From Bacteroidales bacterium (lineage in GTDB: Bacteria; Bacteroidota; Bacteroidia; Bacteroidales; WCHB1-69), in contig JAISRU010000081.1 in assembly GCA_031273515.1 (NCBI GenBank), positions 1-13,789 of the forward strand: a stretch of 13,789 bases of DNA. The letters are read 5' to 3'. This document shows positions 1 through 7,056 of the stretch, piece after piece; positions within the stretch are counted from its first letter, which is position 1, and each line of letters begins with the position of its first letter. A program made the translations under genes and the position numbers. The notes beneath the pieces were generated by a model. That model ran no database searches, had not been told where the DNA came from, and saw nothing but the letters and a program-made list of their open reading frames with translations.

Positions 1-1
1 C

Positions 2-220
2 GACAAAGTATATCTGTCGTTTGAGACAGGCGTCTGCAAGCCCGACAGAGCTATCTTTGACTACATGATTGTCGATTCGTATCTTGATCCTCAGCGTTGT
101 CTGTTCCTCGACGACGGCGTATCCAATATCGAAACAGCAAAATCAATGGGCTTCCAAACCCGTCTGATAAAACCCCGCGAAGACTTTTCCGAACTGTTTA
201 GTGAACAAGTGAACGAGTAG
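2..220 (+). CDS. HAD-superfamily hydrolase, C-terminal part (5' end outside window)
   Basis: The 72 residues before the TAG stop read as the end of a class IA HAD hydrolase, resembling YihX-type sugar-phosphate phosphatases. Seen: the motif III lysine in TGVCKPDRAIFDYM, then motif IV as LFLDDGVSNIETAKSMGF, with the acidic pair that binds Mg2+. The family removes phosphate from small metabolites in the cytoplasm through an aspartyl-phosphate intermediate. The nucleophile Asp of motif I and the cap domain lie left of the window, so the substrate cannot be judged. The last residues (SEQVNE) are encoded by an 8-bp tandem repeat that runs through the stop codon, so this tail is probably recent and not functional. 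The gene converges on the batE unit. Family assignment is firm; the exact substrate is unknown. Confidence 0.88.
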   Translation, partial: DKVYLSFETGVCKPDRAIFDYMIVDSYLDPQRCLFLDDGVSNIETAKSMGFQTRLIKPREDFSELFSEQVNE

Positions 221-232
221 ACAAGTGGACAA
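201..232 (+). repeat. 8-bp tandem repeat over the HAD stop codon
   Basis: Four consecutive octamers are seen: GTGAACAA (201-208), GTGAACGA (209-216), GTAGACAA (217-224), GTGGACAA (225-232). The repeat encodes the last HAD residues and the TAG stop. A similar string, TGAACGAGTGAACAAG, occurs near 6556-6571, so this is part of a dispersed short-repeat family. Confidence 0.75.
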
Positions 233-245
233 AAGCGTCCGCAGG

Positions 246-266
246 CAATTCTCAATTCTCAATTAT
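246..266 (+). repeat. 7-bp tandem repeat (CAATTCT x3)
   Basis: CAATTCT, CAATTCT, CAATTAT follow each other directly, just after CCGCAGG (239-245). The same pairing of CCGCAGG and CAATTNT heptamers recurs at 743-785. Confidence 0.7.
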
Positions 267-272
267 TTTGTG

Positions 273-280
273 TACTTTTG
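273..280 (+). promoter_or_regulatory. Possible Bacteroidota -7 promoter box TACTTTTG
   Basis: TACTTTTG fits the TAnnTTTG consensus and is followed by CA, a common context in this phylum. No clear TTG -33 element lies at the expected distance. The only thing downstream is the terminator at 312-342, so it would make a transcript of about 55-60 nt. Weak evidence. Confidence 0.35.
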
Positions 281-311
281 CAATCCGATAAAATTAGAAT
301 TTTTTTTCATT

Positions 312-342
312 GGAAGCCTCTTTTGTGGGGCTTCTTTTTTTT
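312..342 (+). terminator. Rho-independent terminator
   Basis: A GGAAGCCTC...GGGGCTTC hairpin (312-320 with 327-334, six strong pairs plus G-T and C-G) with a short loop is followed by eight T on the plus strand (335-342). It lies 92 bp after the HAD stop and most simply ends that transcript. It could also end a small RNA started from the box at 273-280. Confidence 0.8.
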
Positions 343-380
343 ACGCTGTGTTATTGTCTTTCAGACTTTATCCTTACATC

Positions 381-636
381 AATTTTGCTGCGACAGGACA
401 GCAAAAAAATTGAATAATCGTAGACCCAAAAATGGATAAGGAAGCGTTGAAAATTATATACGGTCGAAACAAAATTTCTGTCCTGATGAAAATATATTTA
501 CTCCTTGTATAAATAAATTTCTGTCCTGATAGAATTTTATTTACTCTTTGTGTAAATAAATTTACTCCTTGTGTAAATAATTTTCCATCCTGACGAAAAT
601 AAATTCCTGTTCCTGCATAAATTTTGCTGCGACAGG
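381..636. repeat. Degenerate interspersed repeats in the convergent intergenic region
   Basis: Three sequence types alternate. AATTTTGCTGCGACAGG occurs exactly at 381-397 and 620-636, bracketing the block. AAATTTCTGTCCTGAT occurs at 472-487 and 515-530, with a degenerate third copy near 580-595. The 19-mer ATTTACTCCTTGTRTAAAT, itself an inverted repeat (ATTTAC/GTAAAT), occurs at 496-514, 539-557 and 560-578. No coding sequence is convincing here, and the function is unknown. Confidence 0.7.
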
Positions 637-664
637 TCGAAAAGAAAAAGGAATAAATAGAGCG

Positions 665-687
665 TTAAAAAAGGCAAAGAGCCTTCT
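665..687 (-). terminator. Probable terminator of the minus-strand batE unit
   Basis: On the minus strand AAGGC-TCTTT-GCCTT is followed by a run of T (plus strand A at 667-672). The stem has only five pairs, so it is weak, but it is correctly placed about 100 bp after the batE stop and oriented for it. Confidence 0.5.
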
Positions 688-700
688 CCGAACAGAGGTA

Positions 701-719
701 GTCAGGATGCATACCTGAC
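701..719. other. Small inverted repeat GTCAGG/CCTGAC
   Basis: GTCAGG (701-706) and CCTGAC (714-719) form a perfect six-pair stem around a seven-base loop. There is no T-run on either side, so it is not a plain terminator. It may add to termination between the converging genes. Confidence 0.45.
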
Positions 720-750
720 GGCATGCAGTGTTGTTTCTTTATCCGCAGGG

Positions 751-785
751 CAATTATCAATTATCCATTATCCATTGTCAATTAA
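751..785 (+). repeat. 7-bp tandem repeat abutting the batE stop codon
   Basis: Five heptamers follow one another: CAATTAT, CAATTAT, CCATTAT, CCATTGT, CAATTAA. They end at 785, one base before the complement of the batE stop (786-788), and are preceded by CCGCAGGG (743-750), as at 239-266. Confidence 0.75.
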
Positions 786-1541
786 TTAGATCACTTCTGC
801 TGCGTCTTGGGGTATCCAGCCTTTATCTCCTTGGGGCAGGCGGACTTCTATCCAATTTCCTGCTTTGTCTGTAATTCGGACTTTTATACCTTCGTGGATG
901 GTGAAAAGGTCAGTGCCGGATGCATCGGGAGTACTTTTGACCGTCAAGATTTTACGCATGACGATTGCTTCATCGTTTCTGTTTCGATTGTGGAGTTGTA
1001 AACCTGCAAAGAGAATACTCAAAACGGTGAACAAAATCAGGACGCACGACGTACAAAACAGTCCCATGCGCCAGCGTGAAAGAATAAGCATGAACGCAAT
1101 ACATATACATGCGACAGCAAGCAATACAATAGACAGTATCGTCCAGACCTTAAGCGGAAACAAATCGCGGATTGCATTAAATCCTGTTTTCAAGAAGAAA
1201 TCGGGCTGAACCTCTGTTTTATCGGTTGTCTGCTGATTGGCAAAAGCAATATTATGGCGAATATCTTCATTACCCGGGTCTAAACGCAAGGCGCGTTCGT
1301 ACCAAAGCAACGCCTTTGCCAGCTGATTGTCTTTAAAACAGGCATTCCCCAGATTATAATAAAGAATGGCTCCTGTATATCCTTCTTCCACAAGTTTTTC
1401 GTACAATACAACCGCCTTGTCGTACTCTTTTTGATTATAGGCGGCATTGGCTTTGTCAAATTGTTCATTTCCAAATACGGTGCAGGTGAAACATACAATA
1501 AATCCTGCTATCAACAAACTATATCTTTGCCTGTTTCGCAT
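786..1541 (-). CDS. batE: BatE-like aerotolerance protein (TPR, two TM segments, SH3-like domain)
   Basis: This 251-residue protein has the BatE layout. There is an N-terminal signal or anchor (about 7-24) and a pair of TPRs at about 25-104 (FDKANAAYNQKEYDKAVVLYEK; YYNLGNACFKDNQLAKALLWYERAL, including the typical LDPGNEDIRHN end). Two membrane segments follow at about 132-154 and 161-183. A bacterial SH3-like domain occupies about 191-251 (TVKSTPD...L..G..V.I....GNWIEVRLPQGDKGWIP). BatE belongs to the Bacteroides aerotolerance (Bat) set, thought to act in the envelope in stress resistance; its molecular role is not settled. It is normally the last gene after moxR-batABCD. Here it lies 44 bp after a beta-barrel gene and none of the other bat genes are in the window. 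The first ATG fits the signal sequence. No strong Shine-Dalgarno is seen. Confidence 0.82.
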   Translation of the reverse strand: MRNRQRYSLLIAGFIVCFTCTVFGNEQFDKANAAYNQKEYDKAVVLYEKLVEEGYTGAILYYNLGNACFKDNQLAKALLWYERALRLDPGNEDIRHNIAFANQQTTDKTEVQPDFFLKTGFNAIRDLFPLKVWTILSIVLLAVACICIAFMLILSRWRMGLFCTSCVLILFTVLSILFAGLQLHNRNRNDEAIVMRKILTVKSTPDASGTDLFTIHEGIKVRITDKAGNWIEVRLPQGDKGWIPQDAAEVI

Positions 1542-1585
1542 AATTTTCTGTTTTTGTTGAAAACGTTTGCCTCTGTGAATTATTG

Positions 1586-3370
1586 TTATCTTTTCCCAAT
1601 GGGTTCTCCGCCGAAATTATATTTTACGCCTACCAGACAATTCAGTCGTTGGGAAGGATAATCCTGATAATAATACTGACGCTGACAGGCAAAGTTATTT
1701 ATGTCGGCAAAAAACGATAACCGCTTCGACCACAGATATTCAAAACTGAAATCGAAATCAAGAACAGGTTTCATCAATGTCGGAGCAATATCATTCCCCT
1801 GAACATATTTGGGATACTTTGCCCCTGTGTGAATATAAAAATCCATTCCGAATGAAAACTTTTCAAGCAAAAGATATTTTATATCAAACGATGCAATAAA
1901 TACCGGCTTATACCATGCAGACAATAAATCTACACTGAGTTTATAATAATTATATTCCAAATTCAGTGTGAGCCACAGACTGTTTTTATACTGATACCTC
2001 AAATCGAAATGGAGATTGAATTGATTAGTGCGGTCTTCGGTTATATTAAATGTATTGTTCGGATGAAAAAACACGAACGTATCCTGCAAATGTAAAGCCA
2101 ACGGCTGCGCCGTATCGTTGTAAAAGAAAGGACGACCCGAATAAAAACCCAAAGAAGCTCCCGCTCCCATCGACAGACTGCGGGACAGTCCGATTTGTAT
2201 GCCTGCAAAGATTTTCGCTTTTTCATCGGTAAAGCCCAGATTAAGGACGTCGGACAAATAGGGATTCTCCTGCACAAAAGACAAATACGAATTGCGTTTC
2301 ATCCCGCCCTTGATCCCTGCATAAAAGGTGAAGATTTCAGGTACGATGTGCAAACGAACATCTATATCAGGATAAAAATGAAACTTTGCCGATTGCGACT
2401 GTCGGAAAAGCAACAAAGCGTCAAAGCCGATCTTAATGTAATATTCTTCGTATTTAAACAGTACATGCGGATTTAAATTTGCCATTGCATTATCGCTGAA
2501 CATAGCCCCAGACCAGCGGTTATGAAAATAATTAAATCCTATTTTGCCTCCCACGTTTAATGAAAATGCTTTTCTGAGTTGAATATCATGATCCAAAGCC
2601 GTCAGGAAACCCAACTGATGTTCGTTTGTTTTGGGCGTATTGTCGGTCAGCAGATCATAATTCAGCGCATAAAATTGATTTAACCGATGACTGCCGCTTG
2701 CGTTATTGCCGAAATTCACACCGACATTCACATGATGATATTGTCTGCGAATAGCTTTTGCGTCCAATGTATATTCGGGATTTTGTTGGAAAACAGTATC
2801 AGGCTGAAATCCGTAGCAATGCGCCATTAAATGATTGTAGGACATATTGGCGTTCAGGGTGTAGTTTTTGAAAAATTTCTGTGCAAAGACGTCCACGTTT
2901 GTTTTGCTGTAAGACGAAGGCGCATACGTCTTTATCTTTCCCCACGACGAATTGTGAAATATTCTTCCGCCATAGCTTCCTTTGGTAGACCGCAGACTGT
3001 TTATTTCAAAGTCGAGGTAGGGCGTCCAATAGTTTCCGAAGCCGAATTTCACGAAATTGCGATACAGACGGGATATTCGGTCTTTGCCTGCTTTGGGAGC
3101 TTTAATGGGTTCGGGGGTAAACTGTGCCGCATAAGCGGGAGCAACGATGTTATAGGCAACCGGTTTTGTTACTTTCACCGTATCGACTATCCTTGCTTTC
3201 TCATTGATTTTCTGTTGAGCATCTCTGATAACAGGGCTGAATGCAGAATTGACAAGCACATCGTACTGCGACTGCGCCGACAATCCGACCGACACTAATA
3301 CAGCAATGCAAACAATCTGTTTGGACAACTTCGGCTTGATGATAAGAGGTATGATTTTATTATTCTTCAT
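1586..3370 (-). CDS. Outer-membrane beta-barrel protein (TonB-receptor-like barrel, no plug seen)
   Basis: The chosen start (MKNNKIIPLIIKP, ATG at 3368-3370) gives 594 residues and a good signal peptide ending near VGLSAQSQ. A longer in-frame start at 3421 would add 17 charged residues in front of the signal and is less likely. After a proline-rich spacer (about 50-85), the rest is a succession of short amphipathic, aromatic-rich strands such as LRYQYKNSLWLTLNLEYNYYKL and LNCLVGVKYNF, typical of an outer-membrane barrel. No TonB box or plug domain was recognised. It overlaps the TPR gene by 11 nt (ATGAAGAATAA), which suggests translational coupling, so the two products may work together in the envelope. 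It could be a transporter, an assembly partner or a structural barrel; the substrate is unknown. Confidence 0.75.
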   Translation of the reverse strand: MKNNKIIPLIIKPKLSKQIVCIAVLVSVGLSAQSQYDVLVNSAFSPVIRDAQQKINEKARIVDTVKVTKPVAYNIVAPAYAAQFTPEPIKAPKAGKDRISRLYRNFVKFGFGNYWTPYLDFEINSLRSTKGSYGGRIFHNSSWGKIKTYAPSSYSKTNVDVFAQKFFKNYTLNANMSYNHLMAHCYGFQPDTVFQQNPEYTLDAKAIRRQYHHVNVGVNFGNNASGSHRLNQFYALNYDLLTDNTPKTNEHQLGFLTALDHDIQLRKAFSLNVGGKIGFNYFHNRWSGAMFSDNAMANLNPHVLFKYEEYYIKIGFDALLLFRQSQSAKFHFYPDIDVRLHIVPEIFTFYAGIKGGMKRNSYLSFVQENPYLSDVLNLGFTDEKAKIFAGIQIGLSRSLSMGAGASLGFYSGRPFFYNDTAQPLALHLQDTFVFFHPNNTFNITEDRTNQFNLHFDLRYQYKNSLWLTLNLEYNYYKLSVDLLSAWYKPVFIASFDIKYLLLEKFSFGMDFYIHTGAKYPKYVQGNDIAPTLMKPVLDFDFSFEYLWSKRLSFFADINNFACQRQYYYQDYPSQRLNCLVGVKYNFGGEPIGKR

Positions 3371-6300
3371 GATTTTCTTCGTTTTGATTTTGGTTATTTT
3401 CCTGTTCTTTGTTGATTGCATTTTCTTTTTCGATAATCTTTTCGTATTTCTCGGTTGCGATTTGCACTAATTCTTCTCCGTCGTAATTTTCGATAATACT
3501 CAGATAGGTATGTTTTGCCTGAAATGAATTTCCTTTTTCTAAATAAATATCTCCCAACAGGATATAGCTTTTTGCCAGCCAGTAGTCGTGCGAAATATTG
3601 GTCAGGATTTCAAATATCTTCTTTTCTGCCGTTTCGGGATTTCCTTTTTTATATTCGATATAGGTCAGATTATACAGAGCTTCCGATGCTGTTTCCGATT
3701 TATTTCCTTTCGATAGAAGGGTATATTGTGTTTTTGCGAGTTCGTAGTTGTCCATAGCCAGAGCCGAACGGGCAATAATCAGCGTTGCTTCTTCTTTTAT
3801 TTCATTGCCTGCTTTTTCTTCTTTCTGCAGCATCTCGGCGACGGCAATGGCTGAACTGTATTCTTTCAATTCGTAATAACAGCGGGCTACGCCTCTGGAT
3901 GCTTCCGATTTTTGAGTCGGAAGAATAGCTTCCTGTTCCAACGACTGATAATAAGACAATGCTTTCTGATATTCTTTTTTGTCGTACAATATCGTTGCGG
4001 CATTGAGCAGAGAGGTATTCAAAAAATGTTCATCCCGATGTTGGATTACATATTCGTAATGTTTCAGCGCTTTATCATAATCCGACTGCACAAAAGCGCA
4101 TTCTGCCAGATAATAATGCACATTGATAATGAATACGCCTTCCGAAAACTGGTCGATGTATTTTTCGAAATCTTTTTCTGCTTCGCTGAACTTTTTATTG
4201 AAATACTTGCCCGTTGCGGCATTATACATGATCGAATCCTGATGAGATACGGTTATATTGGCAAAAGAAACTCCCCTGATGTAAGCAAAAAACTCATCTA
4301 CATTGCCGTTGGAGGTATAGATATTTTCGATATTTTTCAAGGCGATGCTTGCTTCTTCCGAATTGGGATAATCGGCAATAATCGTTTTGAAGACTTCCAG
4401 CGCTTTTTCGTCCTGTTCCGTATTGTAATAGACAGAACCTAATTTCAGCAGAGCTGTTTTCGTCAACGGATTATGCGGATTTTTCACAACAAAAGCCTTG
4501 TATGCGGCGATTGCTTTTTCATTTTCTCCGCGCATAAAATAGGTATTGCCCATTTCGTATTGCACTTCCGTTACATAAGGCGATTTCGGATATTGTTTCT
4601 CCAAGAGTTGCATGGTCTGTATTTTTTCGTCGAACTGCCGCAATCCTCCTTCCGTTTGCGCACGTTGATACAGGGCATAATCCACATTGTATAATCCCGA
4701 CTGTATTACTTTGTCGTATTGCGTTTTGGCATTGTTGAGTTCCGAAAGCATAAAATAACAGTCGCCCGACCGATTGCAGGCGTCGGAAACAAGCTGTTTG
4801 TTGCTCACAAGCGTTTCTAACTTTTGAAATTCCAGAAATTTATGCAGACCTTCCTTGTATTGTTTCAATTTGAAATCCGCATATCCTCCATTGTAAAAAG
4901 CCATTGGATATTCCGTTGTAAACTTAGCCTGTTGCAACGATAAAAACAGGTCATATTCTTTTTGCGAAGCCGAATAATTTTCTTGTCGATAAGCAATTTC
5001 GGCTTTCCAGAATATAGCCTGAGCATAGACTAAGGCGTCGAAATTGTTCTGTATGGCGAGGTTTAAGTATTTTTCTGCTTCGTCGTAGATACCGTCATTA
5101 AAGAGTTCGAGTCCGCGAAAATACGTTACACGTTGATAAGCCTTCATCAAGACCATGCTTTTGTTGTTTATTTTTTCGATAGAACTGATGGCTGCCTTGT
5201 AATTCTTTGTAGTCAGGTAGATAGTGGAAAGATAACTTTCCACTTCATTTTTCCGCTTAGACTGTGGATAATCGTTCAGATATTGTTCAAAAGCCGTAAT
5301 TGCCGCCACAAACGGATTGGTAGAGAGTTCATACTGTAGTTTGGCGTATTCAAACAGAGCGTCTTCGGTCATGAGTTGATTTACTTTCAGACTGTACGCC
5401 TGAAAGAAAGCTCGTGCCGCAAATTCTTTTTGTTCGGATTTGAGGTAAGCATCTCCAAGCGCAAAATAGACATACTGGTCGGAGGTGTCGTTTTTGCAGA
5501 CCGCTTTTGTCAGCATTGAGATGGCTTTATTGTATTCTTTTCCGATGTAGTAACAATATCCTGTCATATAATAGTCATCGCAGGAAATCAGGGTGGAAGA
5601 GGTTGTTATATAGTTTTCGAAATAGTTTGCCGCCTGTTCATAGCGTTGCAGATGAAAGTACGATTGTGCGATAAGACGATTTATTTCGGGCAGTCGTTTT
5701 TTGGAACTTTTTGCAATCAGTTCTTCCGACTGAGCAACCAATTCTTCGTATCTTTGCGTGGCGAAATAGATATGAGCAATATAAAAAGGGACGATTTCCG
5801 AATAGGTTTCAGCCTGTCGAAGCTGTTCAAATCCTGCCAGAGCCGCATGATACGACTGTTCGATATACAGAATGTGAGAGTAATAAAAAAGGGCTTTGTT
5901 TTTATACTGACTGTTTGCAGAAGCGGCGTCTTTGAGCAGCGGTTTTGCTTTTGCGTAATTGTCCTGCATAAAATAAGCATATCCTTTTTTGAACATACAG
6001 GCGACAGTTTCTTCGTTTTGCAGGATTTTCATATCCACTTTTTCGTAGGCATTGAGGGCGTCTTTATAGTGATGTCCTTCAAAATAGTAATTGCCCAGAT
6101 GAAACCACAGTCGTTGAATATGCGGATGTTCGGGATAGTCGGAAATAAAGAGCAGCAGGAGTTTTTCTGCATCTTCGTGATAGAGCAAAGTCGCACAGAC
6201 AGCCATGTAGTAGAGGGAAGTCTGTTTACGGATATCGTATTTATTTTCAATAGCTGCATAGACTTTTCCGTACATATTCTTTGCCGAATTATATTGTTCT

Positions 6301-6443
6301 TTCACGAACAGTTCACCGGCAAGTTTATATTCATGGTCGGGAGAGGAATACGCATGTGTCTTTTGTGCGTACAACTCTCCTGATAATGCAATGACTGCAA
6401 TTAGAATCAGTGTTTTTATTCGATTGTTTTTATGTATATTCAT
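3360..6443 (-). CDS. Large secreted tetratricopeptide-repeat protein
   Basis: This 1027-residue protein starts at the ATG at 6441-6443; a GTG one codon earlier is possible but unneeded. A signal peptide covers about 1-27 (KTLILIAVIALSGELYAQ). It has no lipobox cysteine, so it is probably soluble in the periplasm. The remainder is almost wholly TPR-type helix pairs, e.g. LWFHLGNYYFEGHHYKDALNAY, VQYEMGNTYFMRGENEKAIAAY and SYILLGDIYLEKGN. The repeats continue to about residue 1000. The end is a charged, Asn/Gln/Glu-rich tail (NKEQENNQNQNEENHEE). Such solenoids bind partner proteins. Being first in a unit with a beta-barrel protein and BatE, it is likely an envelope scaffold. It resembles TPR proteins of the YfiO/YbgF kind only in general repeat type. 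The precise function is unknown. Confidence 0.8.
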   Translation of the reverse strand: MNIHKNNRIKTLILIAVIALSGELYAQKTHAYSSPDHEYKLAGELFVKEQYNSAKNMYGKVYAAIENKYDIRKQTSLYYMAVCATLLYHEDAEKLLLLFISDYPEHPHIQRLWFHLGNYYFEGHHYKDALNAYEKVDMKILQNEETVACMFKKGYAYFMQDNYAKAKPLLKDAASANSQYKNKALFYYSHILYIEQSYHAALAGFEQLRQAETYSEIVPFYIAHIYFATQRYEELVAQSEELIAKSSKKRLPEINRLIAQSYFHLQRYEQAANYFENYITTSSTLISCDDYYMTGYCYYIGKEYNKAISMLTKAVCKNDTSDQYVYFALGDAYLKSEQKEFAARAFFQAYSLKVNQLMTEDALFEYAKLQYELSTNPFVAAITAFEQYLNDYPQSKRKNEVESYLSTIYLTTKNYKAAISSIEKINNKSMVLMKAYQRVTYFRGLELFNDGIYDEAEKYLNLAIQNNFDALVYAQAIFWKAEIAYRQENYSASQKEYDLFLSLQQAKFTTEYPMAFYNGGYADFKLKQYKEGLHKFLEFQKLETLVSNKQLVSDACNRSGDCYFMLSELNNAKTQYDKVIQSGLYNVDYALYQRAQTEGGLRQFDEKIQTMQLLEKQYPKSPYVTEVQYEMGNTYFMRGENEKAIAAYKAFVVKNPHNPLTKTALLKLGSVYYNTEQDEKALEVFKTIIADYPNSEEASIALKNIENIYTSNGNVDEFFAYIRGVSFANITVSHQDSIMYNAATGKYFNKKFSEAEKDFEKYIDQFSEGVFIINVHYYLAECAFVQSDYDKALKHYEYVIQHRDEHFLNTSLLNAATILYDKKEYQKALSYYQSLEQEAILPTQKSEASRGVARCYYELKEYSSAIAVAEMLQKEEKAGNEIKEEATLIIARSALAMDNYELAKTQYTLLSKGNKSETASEALYNLTYIEYKKGNPETAEKKIFEILTNISHDYWLAKSYILLGDIYLEKGNSFQAKHTYLSIIENYDGEELVQIATEKYEKIIEKENAINKEQENNQNQNEENHEE

Positions 6444-6474
6444 CACTGGTTTGTCTTAGATACAAATTTGAATG

Positions 6475-6482
6475 CAAAATTA
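6475..6482 (-). promoter_or_regulatory. Likely promoter -7 box (TAATTTTG) of the TPR-barrel-batE unit
   Basis: Read on the minus strand, TAATTTTGCATTC matches TAnnTTTG and lies about 32 bp before the ATG, giving a short leader. A TTG at 6498-6500 sits only 15 bp upstream, closer than the usual -33 spacing. Good placement, partial motif support. Confidence 0.5.
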
Positions 6483-6555
6483 GCACATAAATCCTTTCAA
6501 TCGAAAAAAAAATCATATTTTTTTCAACAGTCCTCTTTTGATAACTTTTAGTCAT

Positions 6556-6634
6556 TTGAACGAGTGAACAAGGACGCAAAGCGAAGAGGATTGTTTCCCG
6601 CAGATTCCCGCAGATTCCCGCAGAGTTCCGCAGA
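6556..6634 (+). repeat. Composite short repeat with a 10-bp tandem (TTCCCGCAGA x4)
   Basis: Three exact decamers TTCCCGCAGA (6595-6604, 6605-6614, 6615-6624) and one variant, GTTCCGCAGA (6625-6634), form the tandem. It is preceded by TGAACGAGTGAACAAG (6556-6571) and then GGACGCAAAGCG, much like the block at 201-245 by the HAD gene. The two regions share the order octamer-like part, AAAGCG, CCGCAG. Confidence 0.72.
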
Positions 6635-6642
6635 ACAACGCA

Positions 6643-6808
6643 TCCCGTTAGGGACAATATGTTGGTAGAAGAAATGTACACCTCTATTGTCCGACCTCGA
6701 AGAGGTCAAATGTTTATAGAAGAAATAGACGTCTCTGTTGTACGACCCCGATGGGGTCGAATTGAAACACAACCTCTTTTTCTATAAACATACGATGTCT
6801 TCGACATC
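6643..6808. repeat. REP-like array: four palindromes at about 51-bp spacing
   Basis: Four small stem-loops are seen: TCCC-gtta-GGGA (6643-6654), GACCTC-gaa-GAGGTC (6693-6707), CGACCCC-gat-GGGGTCG (6743-6759) and GATGTC-ttc-GACATC (6794-6808). Their centres lie 50-52 bp apart. The spacers are related: GTAGAAGAAAT and TCTNTTGT recur at the same offset in the first two. The third spacer carries the 12-mer TTCTATAAACAT (6780-6791), the exact reverse complement of 6710-6721, centred on the third palindrome. This resembles REP/REPIN-type repeats moved by RAYT transposases, but no such transposase is in the window. It separates the LRR array from the TPR unit. Confidence 0.75.
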
Positions 6809-6822
6809 AAAACCGGCATACA

Positions 6823-7056
6823 TCATTTATTTTCCATTTCATAACTGCCGATAGATGTTACGTCGAAATTTATCTTGACAGTTTGAATGGAAGAGCGATA
6901 GCCTCCCCAAGGCGCTTTGCTCGATACGGTATAATCATTCATGTTTCCTGTTCCGCTGACAGTAAGGGTATAATTACCGTTTTCGCCGGTAAGAACCCAT
7001 TCGAGGTTTTCTCCGCATGAACCTGATGCAATCATGTTGTCTGAATTATTTGTCAT
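6823..7056 (-). CDS. Truncated BspA-like protein (N-terminal cap only)
   Basis: Only 77 residues are present. They match the module N-cap: MTNNSDNMIASGSCGENLEW, LTVSGTGNMNDY, then APWGGYRSSIQTVKI and the first VTSIGSY of an LRR, followed by EMENK and a stop. The LRRs and C-cap are missing. The sequence loses similarity just where the palindrome array begins, which suggests a recombination or insertion endpoint. The start codon overlaps the stop of the preceding module (7046-7048) in ATGACAAATAA, so it would be translated by reinitiation if at all. It is probably a decayed terminal module, but an active small protein cannot be excluded. Confidence 0.7.
   Translation of the reverse strand: MTNNSDNMIASGSCGENLEWVLTGENGNYTLTVSGTGNMNDYTVSSKAPWGGYRSSIQTVKINFDVTSIGSYEMENK

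Noticed and set aside
225..413. 62-residue plus-strand open frame
   Set aside because: It runs through the heptamer repeat and the terminator hairpin and resembles no protein known to me.
3371..3421. Longer start for the beta-barrel gene (ATG at 3421)
   Set aside because: It would place 17 charged residues before the signal peptide and increase the overlap with the TPR gene; the ATG at 3370 gives a normal signal peptide.
3912..4442. Plus-strand open frames opposite the TPR gene (3912-4442, 5646-6383 and others)
   Set aside because: Rich in F, I and C, with no homology; they are shadows of the well-supported minus-strand TPR protein.
6444..6446. GTG start of the TPR gene
   Set aside because: An ATG follows at once at 6441-6443 and gives the same protein less one residue.
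6643..6808. CRISPR array
   Set aside because: The stems differ from unit to unit, spacers are related rather than unique, there are only four units, and no cas genes are present.
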